From NCBI RefSeq assembly GCF_012396125.1, contig NZ_JAAXOX010000003.1, positions 62,001 to 126,000 of the forward strand: a stretch of DNA of 64,000 nucleotides, given 5' to 3'. The translations under genes and the position numbers were made by a program. Positions within the stretch are counted from its first letter, which is position 1; every line of letters begins with the position of its first letter. The DNA comes from Cellulomonas denverensis (GTDB taxonomy: Bacteria; Actinomycetota; Actinomycetes; Actinomycetales; Cellulomonadaceae). The notes beneath the pieces are model-generated. The model searched no databases, was not told the origin of the DNA, and saw only the letters and a program-made list of their open reading frames with translations. Shown piece after piece: positions 26,520 through 34,470 of this stretch.

Positions 26520-27265
26520 CGCGGGTGTCCTTCCGGTGCGGCCTTGGCATGGCCCTCGGCATCGGTGCCGGGGTGTTCGGTCACGTCGGCGCCGGTGCGG
26601 TCCAGGTGCCGGACGTCGTCGGTGCGGGCGGCCGTCCAACCCTGGCCGTCCCGGGTCAGCACGGTCACCGAGGTGTTGCGCACGCTGCCCCGGCCGATCA
26701 GGTCGAACAGCTGCTCCTCGTCCAGCTGCTCCAGGATGTAGCGCAGCAACCAGATCACCGCGTCGTGCGCGACCACCAGCACCCGCTCACCCGGCCCGGA
26801 CTCGATGTCGGCCAGCACCGAGCGCAGCCGCAGGGCGACATCCGTCCAGGACTCGCCGCCCGGCGGCCGGTAGTAGAACTTGCCCAGGTGGTCGCGGCGG
26901 GCGGCCTCCAGCGGGAACCGGTCCCGGATCCCGTGGCTGGTCAGGCCGTCGACGATGCCGAGCTCGCGGTCCCGCAGCCGCTCGTCCACCCGGACCGGCA
27001 GCGACAGGCCGGCCCGGTCCAGCGCGATCCGGGCCGTCTCCCGGGCACGCAGGTACGGCGAGCACCAGACCGCGTCCGGCAGCGGGTCGCATCCGGCCCA
27101 GTGCTCGCCGAGCGCGGCGGCCTGGTCTGCTCCGGTCGGCGACAACGGGGTGTCGGCATCACGGGTGCTGATCCCGACCTCCGCCAGCCCGGCACGCTCC
27201 GCCCGGGTGGCGGCCACATTGCCGACGCTCTCTCCGTGCCGCACCAGCCACAGCTCGCTGACCAT
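26516..27265 (-). CDS. Histidine phosphatase family protein
   Basis: 249 residues. The LVRHGES motif near residue 9 contains the phosphorylated His. Other core residues are Arg in YLRARETA, Glu in RELGIVDG and His in VVAHDAVIW. The FYYRPPGGESW segment and length fit phosphoglycerate mutase-like phosphatases; the substrate is unknown. The last 25 residues are a polar His/Glu-rich tail. It is coupled to nnrD by a 4-bp overlap and divergent from a DUF523 gene. Confidence 0.88.
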   Translation of the reverse strand: MVSELWLVRHGESVGNVAATRAERAGLAEVGISTRDADTPLSPTGADQAAALGEHWAGCDPLPDAVWCSPYLRARETARIALDRAGLSLPVRVDERLRDRELGIVDGLTSHGIRDRFPLEAARRDHLGKFYYRPPGGESWTDVALRLRSVLADIESGPGERVLVVAHDAVIWLLRYILEQLDEEQLFDLIGRGSVRNTSVTVLTRDGQGWTAARTDDVRHLDRTGADVTEHPGTDAEGHAKAAPEGHPR

Positions 27266-27318
27266 GCAGGTCACGGTCGCAGCGATGGGGGAGCGGCGCA
27301 TCCTGGGACACTGTGGCC

Positions 27319-27822
27319 ATGCGCACGGTCTTCGCCTCCGGTTGCCTCGGTCTGGCCCGGCTCCGCTGGGACGGCGGATCGGTCCCGGTGGATCATCCGG
27401 TGTGGTCGCGGTGGCAGGCGGAGGGCCGGCTGTTCCAGTTCTGCCCCGAGGTCGCGGCCGGCCTGCCGATCCCGCGCGAACCGGCCGAGATCTCCGGGGG
27501 CACCGCCGCCGACGTGCTGGACGGCCGGGCACGGGTGCTGGGCCGGGACGGCAGCGACCTGACCGCGGACTTCCTGCGCGCCGCCGAGCTCGGGCTGGAC
27601 CAGATCCGCCGCCACCGTCCGGCGCTGGCCGTCCTGGTGGACCGCAGCCCGTCCTGCGGCAGCACCACCGTCTACGACGGCAGCTTCACCGGCACCCGGA
27701 TCGCGGGCCGCGGGCTGTCCGCCGAGCTGTTGTACCGGGAGGGTGTGCCGCTGTTCACGCCGGAATCCCTGGACGCTGCCGCGGCTGTCATCCTGCGGGA
27801 AGATCCGCACTCGGCCGGGTGA
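27319..27822 (+). CDS. DUF523 family protein
   Basis: 167 residues, the usual DUF523 length. Conserved blocks: FASGCLGL near the start, FCPEVAAGLPIPREPAEI, and the Cys-containing LVDRSPSCGSTTVYDGSFTG. The Cys pattern suggests a metal or thiol function; no activity is established to my knowledge. ATG 27319 was chosen over the GTG two codons earlier. A terminator follows. Confidence 0.85.
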   Translation: MRTVFASGCLGLARLRWDGGSVPVDHPVWSRWQAEGRLFQFCPEVAAGLPIPREPAEISGGTAADVLDGRARVLGRDGSDLTADFLRAAELGLDQIRRHRPALAVLVDRSPSCGSTTVYDGSFTGTRIAGRGLSAELLYREGVPLFTPESLDAAAAVILREDPHSAG

Positions 27823-27872
27823 GTTCCGCCGAAACCCTCCCGCGCCGCCGCTCCGCGCGTTAGGCTCGCGGC

Positions 27873-27911
27873 GCGAAGGTCCCGGATCACCCCCTGCTCC
27901 GGGGCCTTCGC
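27873..27911 (+). terminator. Terminator after DUF523 gene
   Basis: 14-bp stem with one G-U-type mismatch (27873-27886 / 27898-27911) and an 11-nt loop, 50 bp past the DUF523 stop. Confidence 0.65.
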
Positions 27912-27925
27912 CTGTTCCCGGGTGG

Positions 27926-27941
27926 TGTGACGTAGATCACA
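27926..27941. promoter_or_regulatory. Second Crp/GlxR-type binding site
   Basis: TGTGACGTAGATCACA is again a perfect TGTGA-N6-TCACA palindrome. It lies in the 247-bp gap between the convergent DUF523 and malate:quinone oxidoreductase genes, where no promoter is needed for either. The only open frames downstream are short or implausible, so its target is unclear. Confidence 0.55.
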
Positions 27942-28021
27942 GAACTCGGATGTGACAACTCCGACTCCCCACCGGATGACCAGATGACACGGTCACGTGT
28001 GGAGGGCACTCAGCCGTGTGC

Positions 28022-28059
28022 GGCCCGTCGGAGTCTGCAGGGGGCGACTCCGGCGGGCC
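28022..28059 (-). terminator. Terminator after mqo
   Basis: 14-bp stem with one wobble pair (28022-28035 / 28046-28059) and a 10-nt loop, 10 bp downstream of the mqo stop on the minus strand. Confidence 0.7.
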
Positions 28060-28069
28060 GCCCCTGTGC

Positions 28070-29536
28070 TCAGCCCCGGTCGACCGGTTCCAGATCGAGG
28101 TCCGGGTCAGCGGACGGGCGGTCGGCGTCTACAGCACCCTCGGCTCCCTCGTCCGCCAGTGACGGCATCATCGCCCGCAGCCGGGGCCGCCAGCCGGCGA
28201 ACCGCTCCGGGAAGCAGCGGCCCAGCAGGTCGACCATCGCCGAGGCGGCGGTGGACGCGCCGGGGGAGGCGCCCAGCAGGCCGGCGATGCTGCCATCGGC
28301 GGCGGTGACCAGTTCGGTGCCGAACTCCAGCACGCCGCCGCCGCGCACCGGCTTGATCACCTGGACCCGCTGGCCGGCGGTGATCAGCTCCCAGTCGCCG
28401 TCCCGGGCGGTGGGCAGGTACTCGCGCAGGCTGGCGATCCGGCGCCGACGACCGGCCAGCACCTCGGTGATCAGGTAGCGCAGCAGACCGACGTTCTTCA
28501 GCCCGACCGAGATCATCGGCCAGATGTTGTCCGGCCGGATGGTGCGCAGCAGGTCGCCCCAGGAGCCGTGCTTGAGGAACTTCATGCTCCACCCGGCGTA
28601 GGGGCCGAACAGCAGCGCGTTCTGGCCACCGACCGCACGGGCGTCCAGGTGCGGCACCGACATCGGCGGGGAGCCGACCGCGGCCTTGCCGTAGACCTTC
28701 GCGTGGTGCGCGCCGACCAGGTCGGGGTTGCGGGTGCGCAGGAACTGCCCGGCGATCGGGAAGCCGCCGTAGCCGCGGATCTCCCGGATGCCGGAGCGCT
28801 GCAGCAGCCGCAGGGCCCCGCCCCCGGCACCGACGAAGACGAAGCGGGCGTTCAGCACCCGCACCGAGCCGGCCGCACGGTCCTGGATCAGCAGCTGCCA
28901 GCCGCCGTCCGGCCCGCGGCGCAGGTCCCGGACCTCCTGGCCGGTGCTGACCCGGGTGCCGCGGCCGCCCAGGTCGTCCAGCAGGTGCCGGGTCAGCGCG
29001 CCGAAGTCCACGTCCATCCCGTCCGGGGCGCGGGTGGCAGCCACCGGCCCGGGTGTGCGGCCGGCCATGATCAGCGGCGCCCACTCGGCGATGGTCGCCG
29101 GGTCGTCGCTGAACTCCATCCCGGCGAACCGGGGGTGGGCGGTCAGGGCGGCGTGCCGGCGACGGAGATAGTCGACATCCCGCTCACCCTGGACGAAGGT
29201 CATGTGCGGCACCGGGGTGCGGAAGTCGTCGCCGGGCAGCCGTCCGGTCCCGATCAGGTGGTCCCACAGCTCCGCCGACAGCGAGAACTGCTCGTTGATC
29301 CGCACCGCCTTGGCGATGTCGATCGACCCGTCCGGTCGCTCGGGGGTGTAGTTCAGCTCGCACAGGGCGGCGTGACCCGTCCCGGCGTTGTTCCAGGCGT
29401 CCGAACTCTCCCGGGCGACGGCGTCGAGGCGTTCGATCACCTCGATCGACCAGGTGGGTTCCAGTTCGGACAGCAGGGTGGCGAGGGTGGCACTCATCAC
29501 GCCACCGCCGACCAGGGCGACATCGACCTCAGACAC
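28070..29536 (-). CDS. mqo: Malate:quinone oxidoreductase
   Basis: 488 residues, close to the usual 490-500. It is a membrane-associated FAD enzyme oxidising malate to oxaloacetate and feeding electrons to menaquinone. The FAD fold starts VDVALVGGGVMSATLATLL. Family blocks DAWNNAGTGHAALCELNYTPE, FVFVGAGGGALRLLQRSGI, GFPIAGQFL and LFGPYAGWSMKFLKHGSW are all present. GTG 29536 was chosen because it precedes the FAD motif directly and a TACCAT box lies 7 nt upstream (leaderless). The C-terminus ends in an acidic tail. Confidence 0.93.
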   Translation of the reverse strand: MSEVDVALVGGGVMSATLATLLSELEPTWSIEVIERLDAVARESSDAWNNAGTGHAALCELNYTPERPDGSIDIAKAVRINEQFSLSAELWDHLIGTGRLPGDDFRTPVPHMTFVQGERDVDYLRRRHAALTAHPRFAGMEFSDDPATIAEWAPLIMAGRTPGPVAATRAPDGMDVDFGALTRHLLDDLGGRGTRVSTGQEVRDLRRGPDGGWQLLIQDRAAGSVRVLNARFVFVGAGGGALRLLQRSGIREIRGYGGFPIAGQFLRTRNPDLVGAHHAKVYGKAAVGSPPMSVPHLDARAVGGQNALLFGPYAGWSMKFLKHGSWGDLLRTIRPDNIWPMISVGLKNVGLLRYLITEVLAGRRRRIASLREYLPTARDGDWELITAGQRVQVIKPVRGGGVLEFGTELVTAADGSIAGLLGASPGASTAASAMVDLLGRCFPERFAGWRPRLRAMMPSLADEGAEGAVDADRPSADPDLDLEPVDRG

Positions 29537-29543
29537 GAGGTCG

Positions 29544-29549
29544 ATGGTA
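29544..29549 (-). promoter_or_regulatory. Leaderless -10 box of mqo
   Basis: TACCAT on the minus strand, 7 nt before the GTG start at 29536. Confidence 0.45.
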
Positions 29550-29592
29550 ACGACCCAACAGGGACCTTCGGCCCACCGGTCGCGGGCTGAGC

Positions 29593-29958
29593 TCAGTTTT
29601 CCGTTCCGTGCGACGCCTCCGGGGTCGGTCCGGGCAGTCCGGCGTCGTACCGCGGCGCCCCCGGACGCAACCACACCCCGCCCGAGTCGGTGCGTTCGAC
29701 GTCGGTCCAGTGCACCAGGACCGTGCCGCGGTGCCGCCAGCGCAACCAGCGGGCGATCGGCCACGGGGCATTCACGTCGTGCCGCTCGTAGCCGAGGAAC
29801 GAGCTGCCGGTGCGCGGGCTGACCAGCAGGCCGTGCAGCCGTGGTGCCGCCAGGGTGCCGTCCACCGGCCCGTCCAGCACCAGCCGCACGTCCACCACGT
29901 AACCGATCGGGCCGCCGTCGTCGTGCACCGGCAGGTCCAGCAGGTCACTCAGGATCAT
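29593..29958 (-). CDS. PRC-barrel-like protein, distal member of Nramp operon
   Basis: 121 residues. It opens with SDLLDLPVHDDGGPIGYVVDVRLVLDG, the beta-rich 'D-x-x-G-x-x-x-G-x-V-x-D' pattern of PRC-barrel domains, followed by LHGLLVSPRTGSSFLGYER and a basic WLRWRHR stretch. PRC-barrel modules mediate protein or RNA contacts (RimM, reaction-centre H subunit). It overlaps the preceding PRC-like gene by 14 bp, so it belongs to the transporter operon and could form a pair with that protein. The fold assignment is by pattern only. Confidence 0.65.
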   Translation of the reverse strand: MILSDLLDLPVHDDGGPIGYVVDVRLVLDGPVDGTLAAPRLHGLLVSPRTGSSFLGYERHDVNAPWPIARWLRWRHRGTVLVHWTDVERTDSGGVWLRPGAPRYDAGLPGPTPEASHGTEN

Positions 29959-30355
29959 GACGACCCCCGGGGATCCGCGCGATGATCCGGTCCCGCACCC
30001 AGCGTTCGGTCCAGGTGACGGTGAGCTCGTCGGACTCCCGGGCCAGCCGGACCGTGGTGCCGACGTCGGTCACGTCCCGCCAGGCGATCCGCTCCCACCG
30101 CGACCGGGGCGGGGTGCCACCGAAGATCCGGGTGCCGAGCACCGGGCCGGCCAACAGCCCGGTCAGCCGCGGCAGGCCCGCCGGATCGACCTCGACCTCG
30201 GCATCGGCCACCGTGGTCACCGGCTCGCCGGAACGGTCCAGCACCAGCCGGTCCAGCAGGTGCAGCCGCGCGTCCAGCAGCCGGCCGGGCTGGGCGGGCT
30301 CGGGCTGCGGCGCCGGGCCGGCCGCCGGGCCCGGGCGGATCCGTCGCCGGGTCAT
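29945..30355 (-). CDS. PRC-barrel-like protein coupled to Nramp-like transporter
   Basis: 136 residues. A basic/Pro-rich N-terminus (MTRRRIRPG) leads to a PRC-like core DARLHLLDRLVLDRSGEPVTTVADAEVEVDPAGLPRLTGLLAG, then RSRWERIAWRDVTDVGTTVRLARE. The ATG overlaps the transporter stop by 4 bp. No signal peptide, so it is cytoplasmic. In other actinobacteria PRC-barrel proteins accompany magnesium or manganese transporters and may gate or sense them. This is inference from context. Confidence 0.65.
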   Translation of the reverse strand: MTRRRIRPGPAAGPAPQPEPAQPGRLLDARLHLLDRLVLDRSGEPVTTVADAEVEVDPAGLPRLTGLLAGPVLGTRIFGGTPPRSRWERIAWRDVTDVGTTVRLARESDELTVTWTERWVRDRIIARIPGGRHDPE

Positions 30356-31581
30356 GCCCCCACCCCCGTGATGATCAGCAGCGGGATCGCCGCGATGCTC
30401 GCCGCCAGGATCAGCACCAGGTAGACCAGGCCGAGCGCATTGGTCAGCCGGCCGTTCACCTGGTCGCCCATGTACTCCGGATCGTTGGCCACCACCAGGA
30501 TCGGCAGATAGGTCAACGGCAGCGCCACCGCGGAGAACACCACCGAGTACTCCGTGATCCGCACCGGGTCGACGCCGGTCATCAGCACCCCCACCCCGAT
30601 CAGCAGCGCGAGGATCATCGACAGGTGGAACCGGGCGGCCCGGGCCGGGCGGCGGAATTTGCCCCACGACCAGCCCAGGTACTGCGCCAGGGTGTACCCG
30701 CCGGACAGCGTGGTCTCCAGCGCGGCGCCGAAGGTCGCGGCGACGATGCCGACGATCACCACCGCCAGCGCCAGCTTGCCGCCCGCCTCGGCCACCGGCA
30801 GCACGATCTGGGACAGCGAGCCGACCTCGATCGACAGCGGCATCAGCACCACCGCGGCGCAACCCGCGATCGCCAGCGACAGCAACCCGCCGAGGGGGAA
30901 GCCGACCAGCACGTTCAGCCGGGACTGGGACAGGTCCTTGCGGCTCCACTTCTCCTCCACCGCGCCGGAGCTGAAGAAGAACACCTCGTAGGGCGTCATC
31001 GCGGCGCCGAACAGCGCGATCGCGTAGTACCAGTACACCGGGGCGGTCTCGCCCTCGGGGATCACCGGGTCCAGCGCCTGGGAGGCCAGCTCGCCCCAGT
31101 CCGGCCCGAGCAGGAACAGCGCCACCGCGAACACCACCAGGCACAGCCCGAGCAGCCCGGTGACGTTCTCCATCACCTGGAACTTGGCCCGCCAGATCAC
31201 CAGCCAGACCGCCAGCGCCGCCACCGGCACCCACAGCCGCGGTTCGACACTGCTGGCCAGTTGCAGGGCCAGCGCGATGCCGCCCACCTCGGCGGTGAGG
31301 GTGAGCAGGTTGATCACGAAGCTGGCCGACAGGTTCGCCAGCGCGGTCCGCGGGCCCAGGCGCTCACGGATGATCTCGAACGTCGCCCGCCCACTGACCG
31401 CGGCGACCCGGCCGGACATCTGCGCGAACAGGCAGATCCCGACCACCCCGACCAGCACCGCCCAGGCCAGCGACATGCCGAACCGTGATCCGACCACCGC
31501 ATTCGTGACCAGGTCGCCGATGTCCAGGAAGCCGCCGATCGCGGTCAGCACGCCGAGGGCGACCCCGAGCAGGCGCTTCAT
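30352..31581 (-). CDS. Nramp-like transporter with altered signature motifs
   Basis: 409 residues, about 11 membrane helices, similar in size to Nramp (MntH) proton-coupled divalent-metal transporters. The first helix should carry DPGN but reads D20-I-G-D23 (GGFLDIGDLVTNAVVG). The sixth, normally MPH, reads AAMTPYEVFFFSSG. The acidic-Pro pattern and overall hydropathy still fit Nramp, and the segment KDLSQSRLNVLVGFPLGGLLSLAI matches the post-helix-6 region. The binding-site changes suggest a substrate other than Mn/Fe, perhaps hydrated magnesium or a non-metal. It is translationally coupled to a lipoprotein upstream and two PRC-like proteins downstream. Confidence 0.8.
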   Translation of the reverse strand: MKRLLGVALGVLTAIGGFLDIGDLVTNAVVGSRFGMSLAWAVLVGVVGICLFAQMSGRVAAVSGRATFEIIRERLGPRTALANLSASFVINLLTLTAEVGGIALALQLASSVEPRLWVPVAALAVWLVIWRAKFQVMENVTGLLGLCLVVFAVALFLLGPDWGELASQALDPVIPEGETAPVYWYYAIALFGAAMTPYEVFFFSSGAVEEKWSRKDLSQSRLNVLVGFPLGGLLSLAIAGCAAVVLMPLSIEVGSLSQIVLPVAEAGGKLALAVVIVGIVAATFGAALETTLSGGYTLAQYLGWSWGKFRRPARAARFHLSMILALLIGVGVLMTGVDPVRITEYSVVFSAVALPLTYLPILVVANDPEYMGDQVNGRLTNALGLVYLVLILAASIAAIPLLIITGVGA

Positions 31582-32033
31582 GCCGCCGCCGCCAGCTGCG
31601 CGACCGCACCGGCCGCCGCGTCCAGATCGCGGAGCACCTGCGGCGGCACCTCGGTCCGGGCGCCGGGATCGCCGGTGATCCACGCCCCGGCGGCCACCAC
31701 CGCCGTGGTGGCGTCCTGCACCGCGGCCAGCAACTCGTCCCGGGTCTGCCCGGTGGCCGCATCGGGCGGGGACAGGGTGGTCAGGGTGCGGGTGGCCTGC
31801 TCCAGCACCCGGATCGAGTCCGCCTGGGTGGTGTCGGCGACCGCCGGGGTGATCCGGTCCTCGCCGAGTAGCCGGACCGCGGTGCGCACGGTGGTCACCG
31901 CGGACGCGGCCTGGTCCCCGGCGTCGGACAGGCTCGCGGCCACCTCGGCCGGGTCGCGGTGCTGCTCACCGACCGCGCAGCCGCCGAGCAGCAGCGCCAG
32001 CGCCACGGCGATCAGTCCTCGCACCCCTGTCAT
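31578..32033 (-). CDS. Lipoprotein heading the Nramp-like operon
   Basis: 151 residues. Lipobox LGGC with Cys19. The mature part is almost entirely helical, Ala/Thr/Asp-rich (DAGDQAASAVTTVRTAVRLLGE...), suggesting a three- or four-helix bundle. I recognise no family. It overlaps the transporter start by ATGA, so an extracytoplasmic accessory or ligand-delivery role is likely. An alternative ATG three codons earlier is possible. Confidence 0.72.
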   Translation of the reverse strand: MTGVRGLIAVALALLLGGCAVGEQHRDPAEVAASLSDAGDQAASAVTTVRTAVRLLGEDRITPAVADTTQADSIRVLEQATRTLTTLSPPDAATGQTRDELLAAVQDATTAVVAAGAWITGDPGARTEVPPQVLRDLDAAAGAVAQLAAAA

Positions 32034-32090
32034 GCCCCGCATCGTGCTCGCGCCCGGCGGGGTCCGCATCTGCGGGTGCGAACGGGAGGT

Positions 32091-32105
32091 CACGGTGCGA
32101 CCGTG
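32091..32105. promoter_or_regulatory. Small palindrome before the acidic protein gene
   Basis: CACGGT-GCG-ACCGTG, centred 13 bp before ATG 32111 in the divergent region facing the Nramp-like operon. It could coordinate both operons. Short, so weak evidence. Confidence 0.35.
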
Positions 32106-32110
32106 GGGCC

Positions 32111-32272
32111 ATGACCACTGACAACGACCCCCAGGGCTACGACCCCGAGCAGGACCCGGACAGCGACCCGGAGATGCTCAACCCGCGCACCGGCGCCCAG
32201 GCGGCCGGCGGAGAAGCGGACGGCGACGCCGACACCGACGCCGAGCCGGACAACCTCAACCCCCGATCGTGA
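32111..32272 (+). CDS. 53-aa acidic protein
   Basis: Small gene of 53 codons: MTTDNDPQGYDPEQDPDSDP followed by an EMLNPRTG block, a Gly/Ala/Asp/Glu stretch and a closing NLNPRS. About a third of residues are Asp or Glu, and the LNPR motif occurs twice. It is probably disordered. Its stop overlaps the next start by GTGA, so it is a genuine coupled gene. It is divergent from the Nramp-like operon; an acidic metal-buffering or binding peptide is conceivable but unproven. Confidence 0.65.
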   Translation: MTTDNDPQGYDPEQDPDSDPEMLNPRTGAQAAGGEADGDADTDAEPDNLNPRS

Positions 32273-32763
32273 CCGGGATCGATCGCCACCAGCTGCGGAT
32301 CTACCTGGCCGACCACCTCTCCGGCGCCTCGGCCGGGGCGGCCCGGATCCGGCGGATGGCGCAGGCCTACCGCGATACTCCGCTCGGACCGGAGCTGGCC
32401 CGGGTCGCCGAGGAGATCTCCGGCGAGCGGGACTGGTTGGAGCAGTCGATGCGGGAGTGGGACCTGCCCCCGCACCGGCTCAAGCAGCTGGTGGTCAGCG
32501 CCGGTGAGCGGATCGGCCGGCTCAAACCGAACGGCCGGGTGGTCACCCCCGCGCCGATGACCGCGGTGCTGGAGCTGGAACTGATGCGCTCCGCGGTGGC
32601 CGGCAAGCGCGGGCTGTGGGAGACGCTGCGGGTGTACGCCGAACCGCTCGGCCTGGACCCGGCCCGCCCCGCGGAGTTGATCGCGACCGCGGACGAGCAG
32701 ATCGCCACCCTCAGCCGGCTGGGCGAGCGGGCCCGGCAGCGCGCGTTCCGGAGCGCGGCATGA
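32269..32763 (+). CDS. Helical protein of unknown function
   Basis: 164 residues, GTG start. It is predicted all-helical: helices at about 6-35 (DRHQLRIYLADHLSGASAGAARIRRMAQAY), 38-62 (GPELARVAEEISGERDWLEQSMREW), 68-85, 95-115 (AVLELELMRSAVAGKRGLWETLRVY) and 128-158. The arrangement, with Glu/His/Asp at regular spacing, resembles a ferritin-like or four-helix bundle, but no full metal-ligand set is clear. Coupled by 4-bp overlaps to the acidic gene before it and the SDR after it. Confidence 0.7.
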   Translation: MTGIDRHQLRIYLADHLSGASAGAARIRRMAQAYRDTPLGPELARVAEEISGERDWLEQSMREWDLPPHRLKQLVVSAGERIGRLKPNGRVVTPAPMTAVLELELMRSAVAGKRGLWETLRVYAEPLGLDPARPAELIATADEQIATLSRLGERARQRAFRSAA

Positions 32764-33788
32764 GAGTCGTCGTGGTGGGGGCCAGCGGGAACGTCGGCAC
32801 CGCGGTGCTGCGCCGGCTGCGCCGGGACGAGACTGTCACCTCGGTGGTGGCGCTCGCCCGCCGGGTGCCGCACACCGCGGCGCCCGCGCCCTACGACGTC
32901 GCCGAGTGGCGGCCGGTCGACCTGGCGGCGGGTGGGCCGGACGAGCGCACCATCGACCACCTGCGCCGGGCGTTCGCCGGGGCCGATGCGGTCGTGCACC
33001 TGGCCTGGGCGATCCAGCCCAGCCACGACCGGGACCGGCTGCGCCGGGTGAACGTCGAGGGCAGCCGCCGGGTGATCGAGGCCGCCGTGCTGGCCGGGGT
33101 GCCGCACCTGGTCACGGTGTCCTCGGTGGGCGCCTACTCGCCGGTGTACGACGACGTCCCCCGGGACGAGAGCTGGCCGACCGACGGCATCCGCAGCTCG
33201 GACTACAGCCAGGACAAGGCCGCCCAGGAGCGCCTGCTGGACGAGGCCGAACGGCGGCACACCGGCCTGCGGATCGCCCGGGTACGGCCGGCCCTGGTGT
33301 TCCAGCACGCGGCCGGCCCGGAGGTGAAGCGGCTGTTCCTCGGCCCGTTCGTGCCCCGCCGGATCCTGGCCGGACAGCTGCCGGTGCTGCCGTGGCCGGA
33401 GGGCCTGCGGGTCCAGGCGGTGCACGGCGACGACCTGGCCGACGGCATCCGCGAGGTGATCGTCCGCCAGGCCACCGGCCCGTTCAACCTGGCCGGCACC
33501 GGGATCATCCGGGCCGCCGACGCCGCCCAGGTGCTCTCCGGCGGGAACTGGCGGGAGGTGCCGCACGCCCCGGTGCGCCGGGCACTGTGGGCCGCCTGGC
33601 AGCTCCGGCTGGCGCCGATCGGACCCGGCTGGTTCGACATGGCCGCCGCAGCGCCCCTGCTGGACACCTCCCGCGCCGAACGTGAACTCGACTTCCGGCC
33701 GCAGTGGAGCTCGGTCGCCGCGATGCGGGACCTGCTGGACGGGATGCTGAACGGCCGGGGGACCGCCAGCCCGCCGCTGAAGCGGTGA
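32760..33788 (+). CDS. NAD(P)-dependent epimerase/SDR
   Basis: 342 residues of the extended short-chain dehydrogenase family. The cofactor motif GASGNVG (about 7-13) is followed by VVHLAWA; the catalytic Ser lies in VTVSSVGAYSP and Tyr-x-x-x-Lys in DYSQDK. The C-terminal substrate domain is divergent. Ends with QAVHGDDLADGI. Substrate unknown. It is the last gene of the coupled acidic-helical-SDR operon. Confidence 0.85.
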   Translation: MRVVVVGASGNVGTAVLRRLRRDETVTSVVALARRVPHTAAPAPYDVAEWRPVDLAAGGPDERTIDHLRRAFAGADAVVHLAWAIQPSHDRDRLRRVNVEGSRRVIEAAVLAGVPHLVTVSSVGAYSPVYDDVPRDESWPTDGIRSSDYSQDKAAQERLLDEAERRHTGLRIARVRPALVFQHAAGPEVKRLFLGPFVPRRILAGQLPVLPWPEGLRVQAVHGDDLADGIREVIVRQATGPFNLAGTGIIRAADAAQVLSGGNWREVPHAPVRRALWAAWQLRLAPIGPGWFDMAAAAPLLDTSRAERELDFRPQWSSVAAMRDLLDGMLNGRGTASPPLKR

Positions 33789-33824
33789 CCGGCATGGATC
33801 ACGAGCAGGGAGTGTTGCACCGCC

Positions 33825-34394
33825 GTGACTGCTGACGACGCCGAACGCTGCGAGGCCGGCCCGGGTGGACTGCCCGAGCCCGCCGCACGCCCCGAGGGAC
33901 CCGCCCGCCTGGTGCTCGGCGACCCGGACGCCCCGGTGACCGTGACCGAGTTCGGCGACCTGGAGTGCCCGTACTGCCGCCAGGCCGAGGAGCCCCTGCG
34001 CCGCCTGGTCGCCGAGTCCGACGGCCGGGTCCGCCTGGTCTGGCGGCACTTCCCACTGTTCCAGGTGCACCCGCACGCCCTGATCGCCGCGCTCGCGGTG
34101 GAGGCCGCCGCCGACCAGGGGATGTTCTGGCCGATGCAGCAGGCGCTGTTCGCCCAGCAGGGCCGTCTGACCGAGCCCGACCTGCGCGGCGTGGCCCGCA
34201 CCCTCGGCCTGGACCCGGACTCCGTCGCCGGGCCGGTCGCCCAGGAGCGCTATGCCGCGCGGGTGGAGGCGGACTACGTCGCGGGGCTGGACCTCGGGGT
34301 GGCCGGGACGCCGACGATCTTCATCCAGGGCGAGCCGTACCAGGGGCCGCTCACGCTCGCCGGGCTGCGGCGGGCACTGCCGGCGACGGTCTGA
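33825..34394 (+). CDS. DsbA-family thioredoxin-fold protein
   Basis: 189 residues without signal peptide, so cytoplasmic. The active site is ECPYC in TEFGDLECPYCRQAEEPL (about 44-62), with the cis-Pro loop GVAGTPTIFIQG near 160-171. Such FrnE/DsbA-like proteins reduce or exchange disulfides. The GTG start has GGGAG 10 nt upstream. It follows the SDR by 36 bp and may be co-transcribed. Confidence 0.88.
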   Translation: MTADDAERCEAGPGGLPEPAARPEGPARLVLGDPDAPVTVTEFGDLECPYCRQAEEPLRRLVAESDGRVRLVWRHFPLFQVHPHALIAALAVEAAADQGMFWPMQQALFAQQGRLTEPDLRGVARTLGLDPDSVAGPVAQERYAARVEADYVAGLDLGVAGTPTIFIQGEPYQGPLTLAGLRRALPATV

Positions 34395-34470
34395 GGACGT
34401 CGAGGGGTCGGGCGGGGCGCGCAGAACCGTCCGATTCGGAGTGGAACGACCAGGCAGCGCGGGCCGCGGC

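Noticed and set aside
27926..28059. Riboswitch (e.g. ydaO type) or small ORF behind the Crp-like site
   Set aside because: No conserved riboswitch core could be recognised and the frames are either very short or run antisense into mqo.
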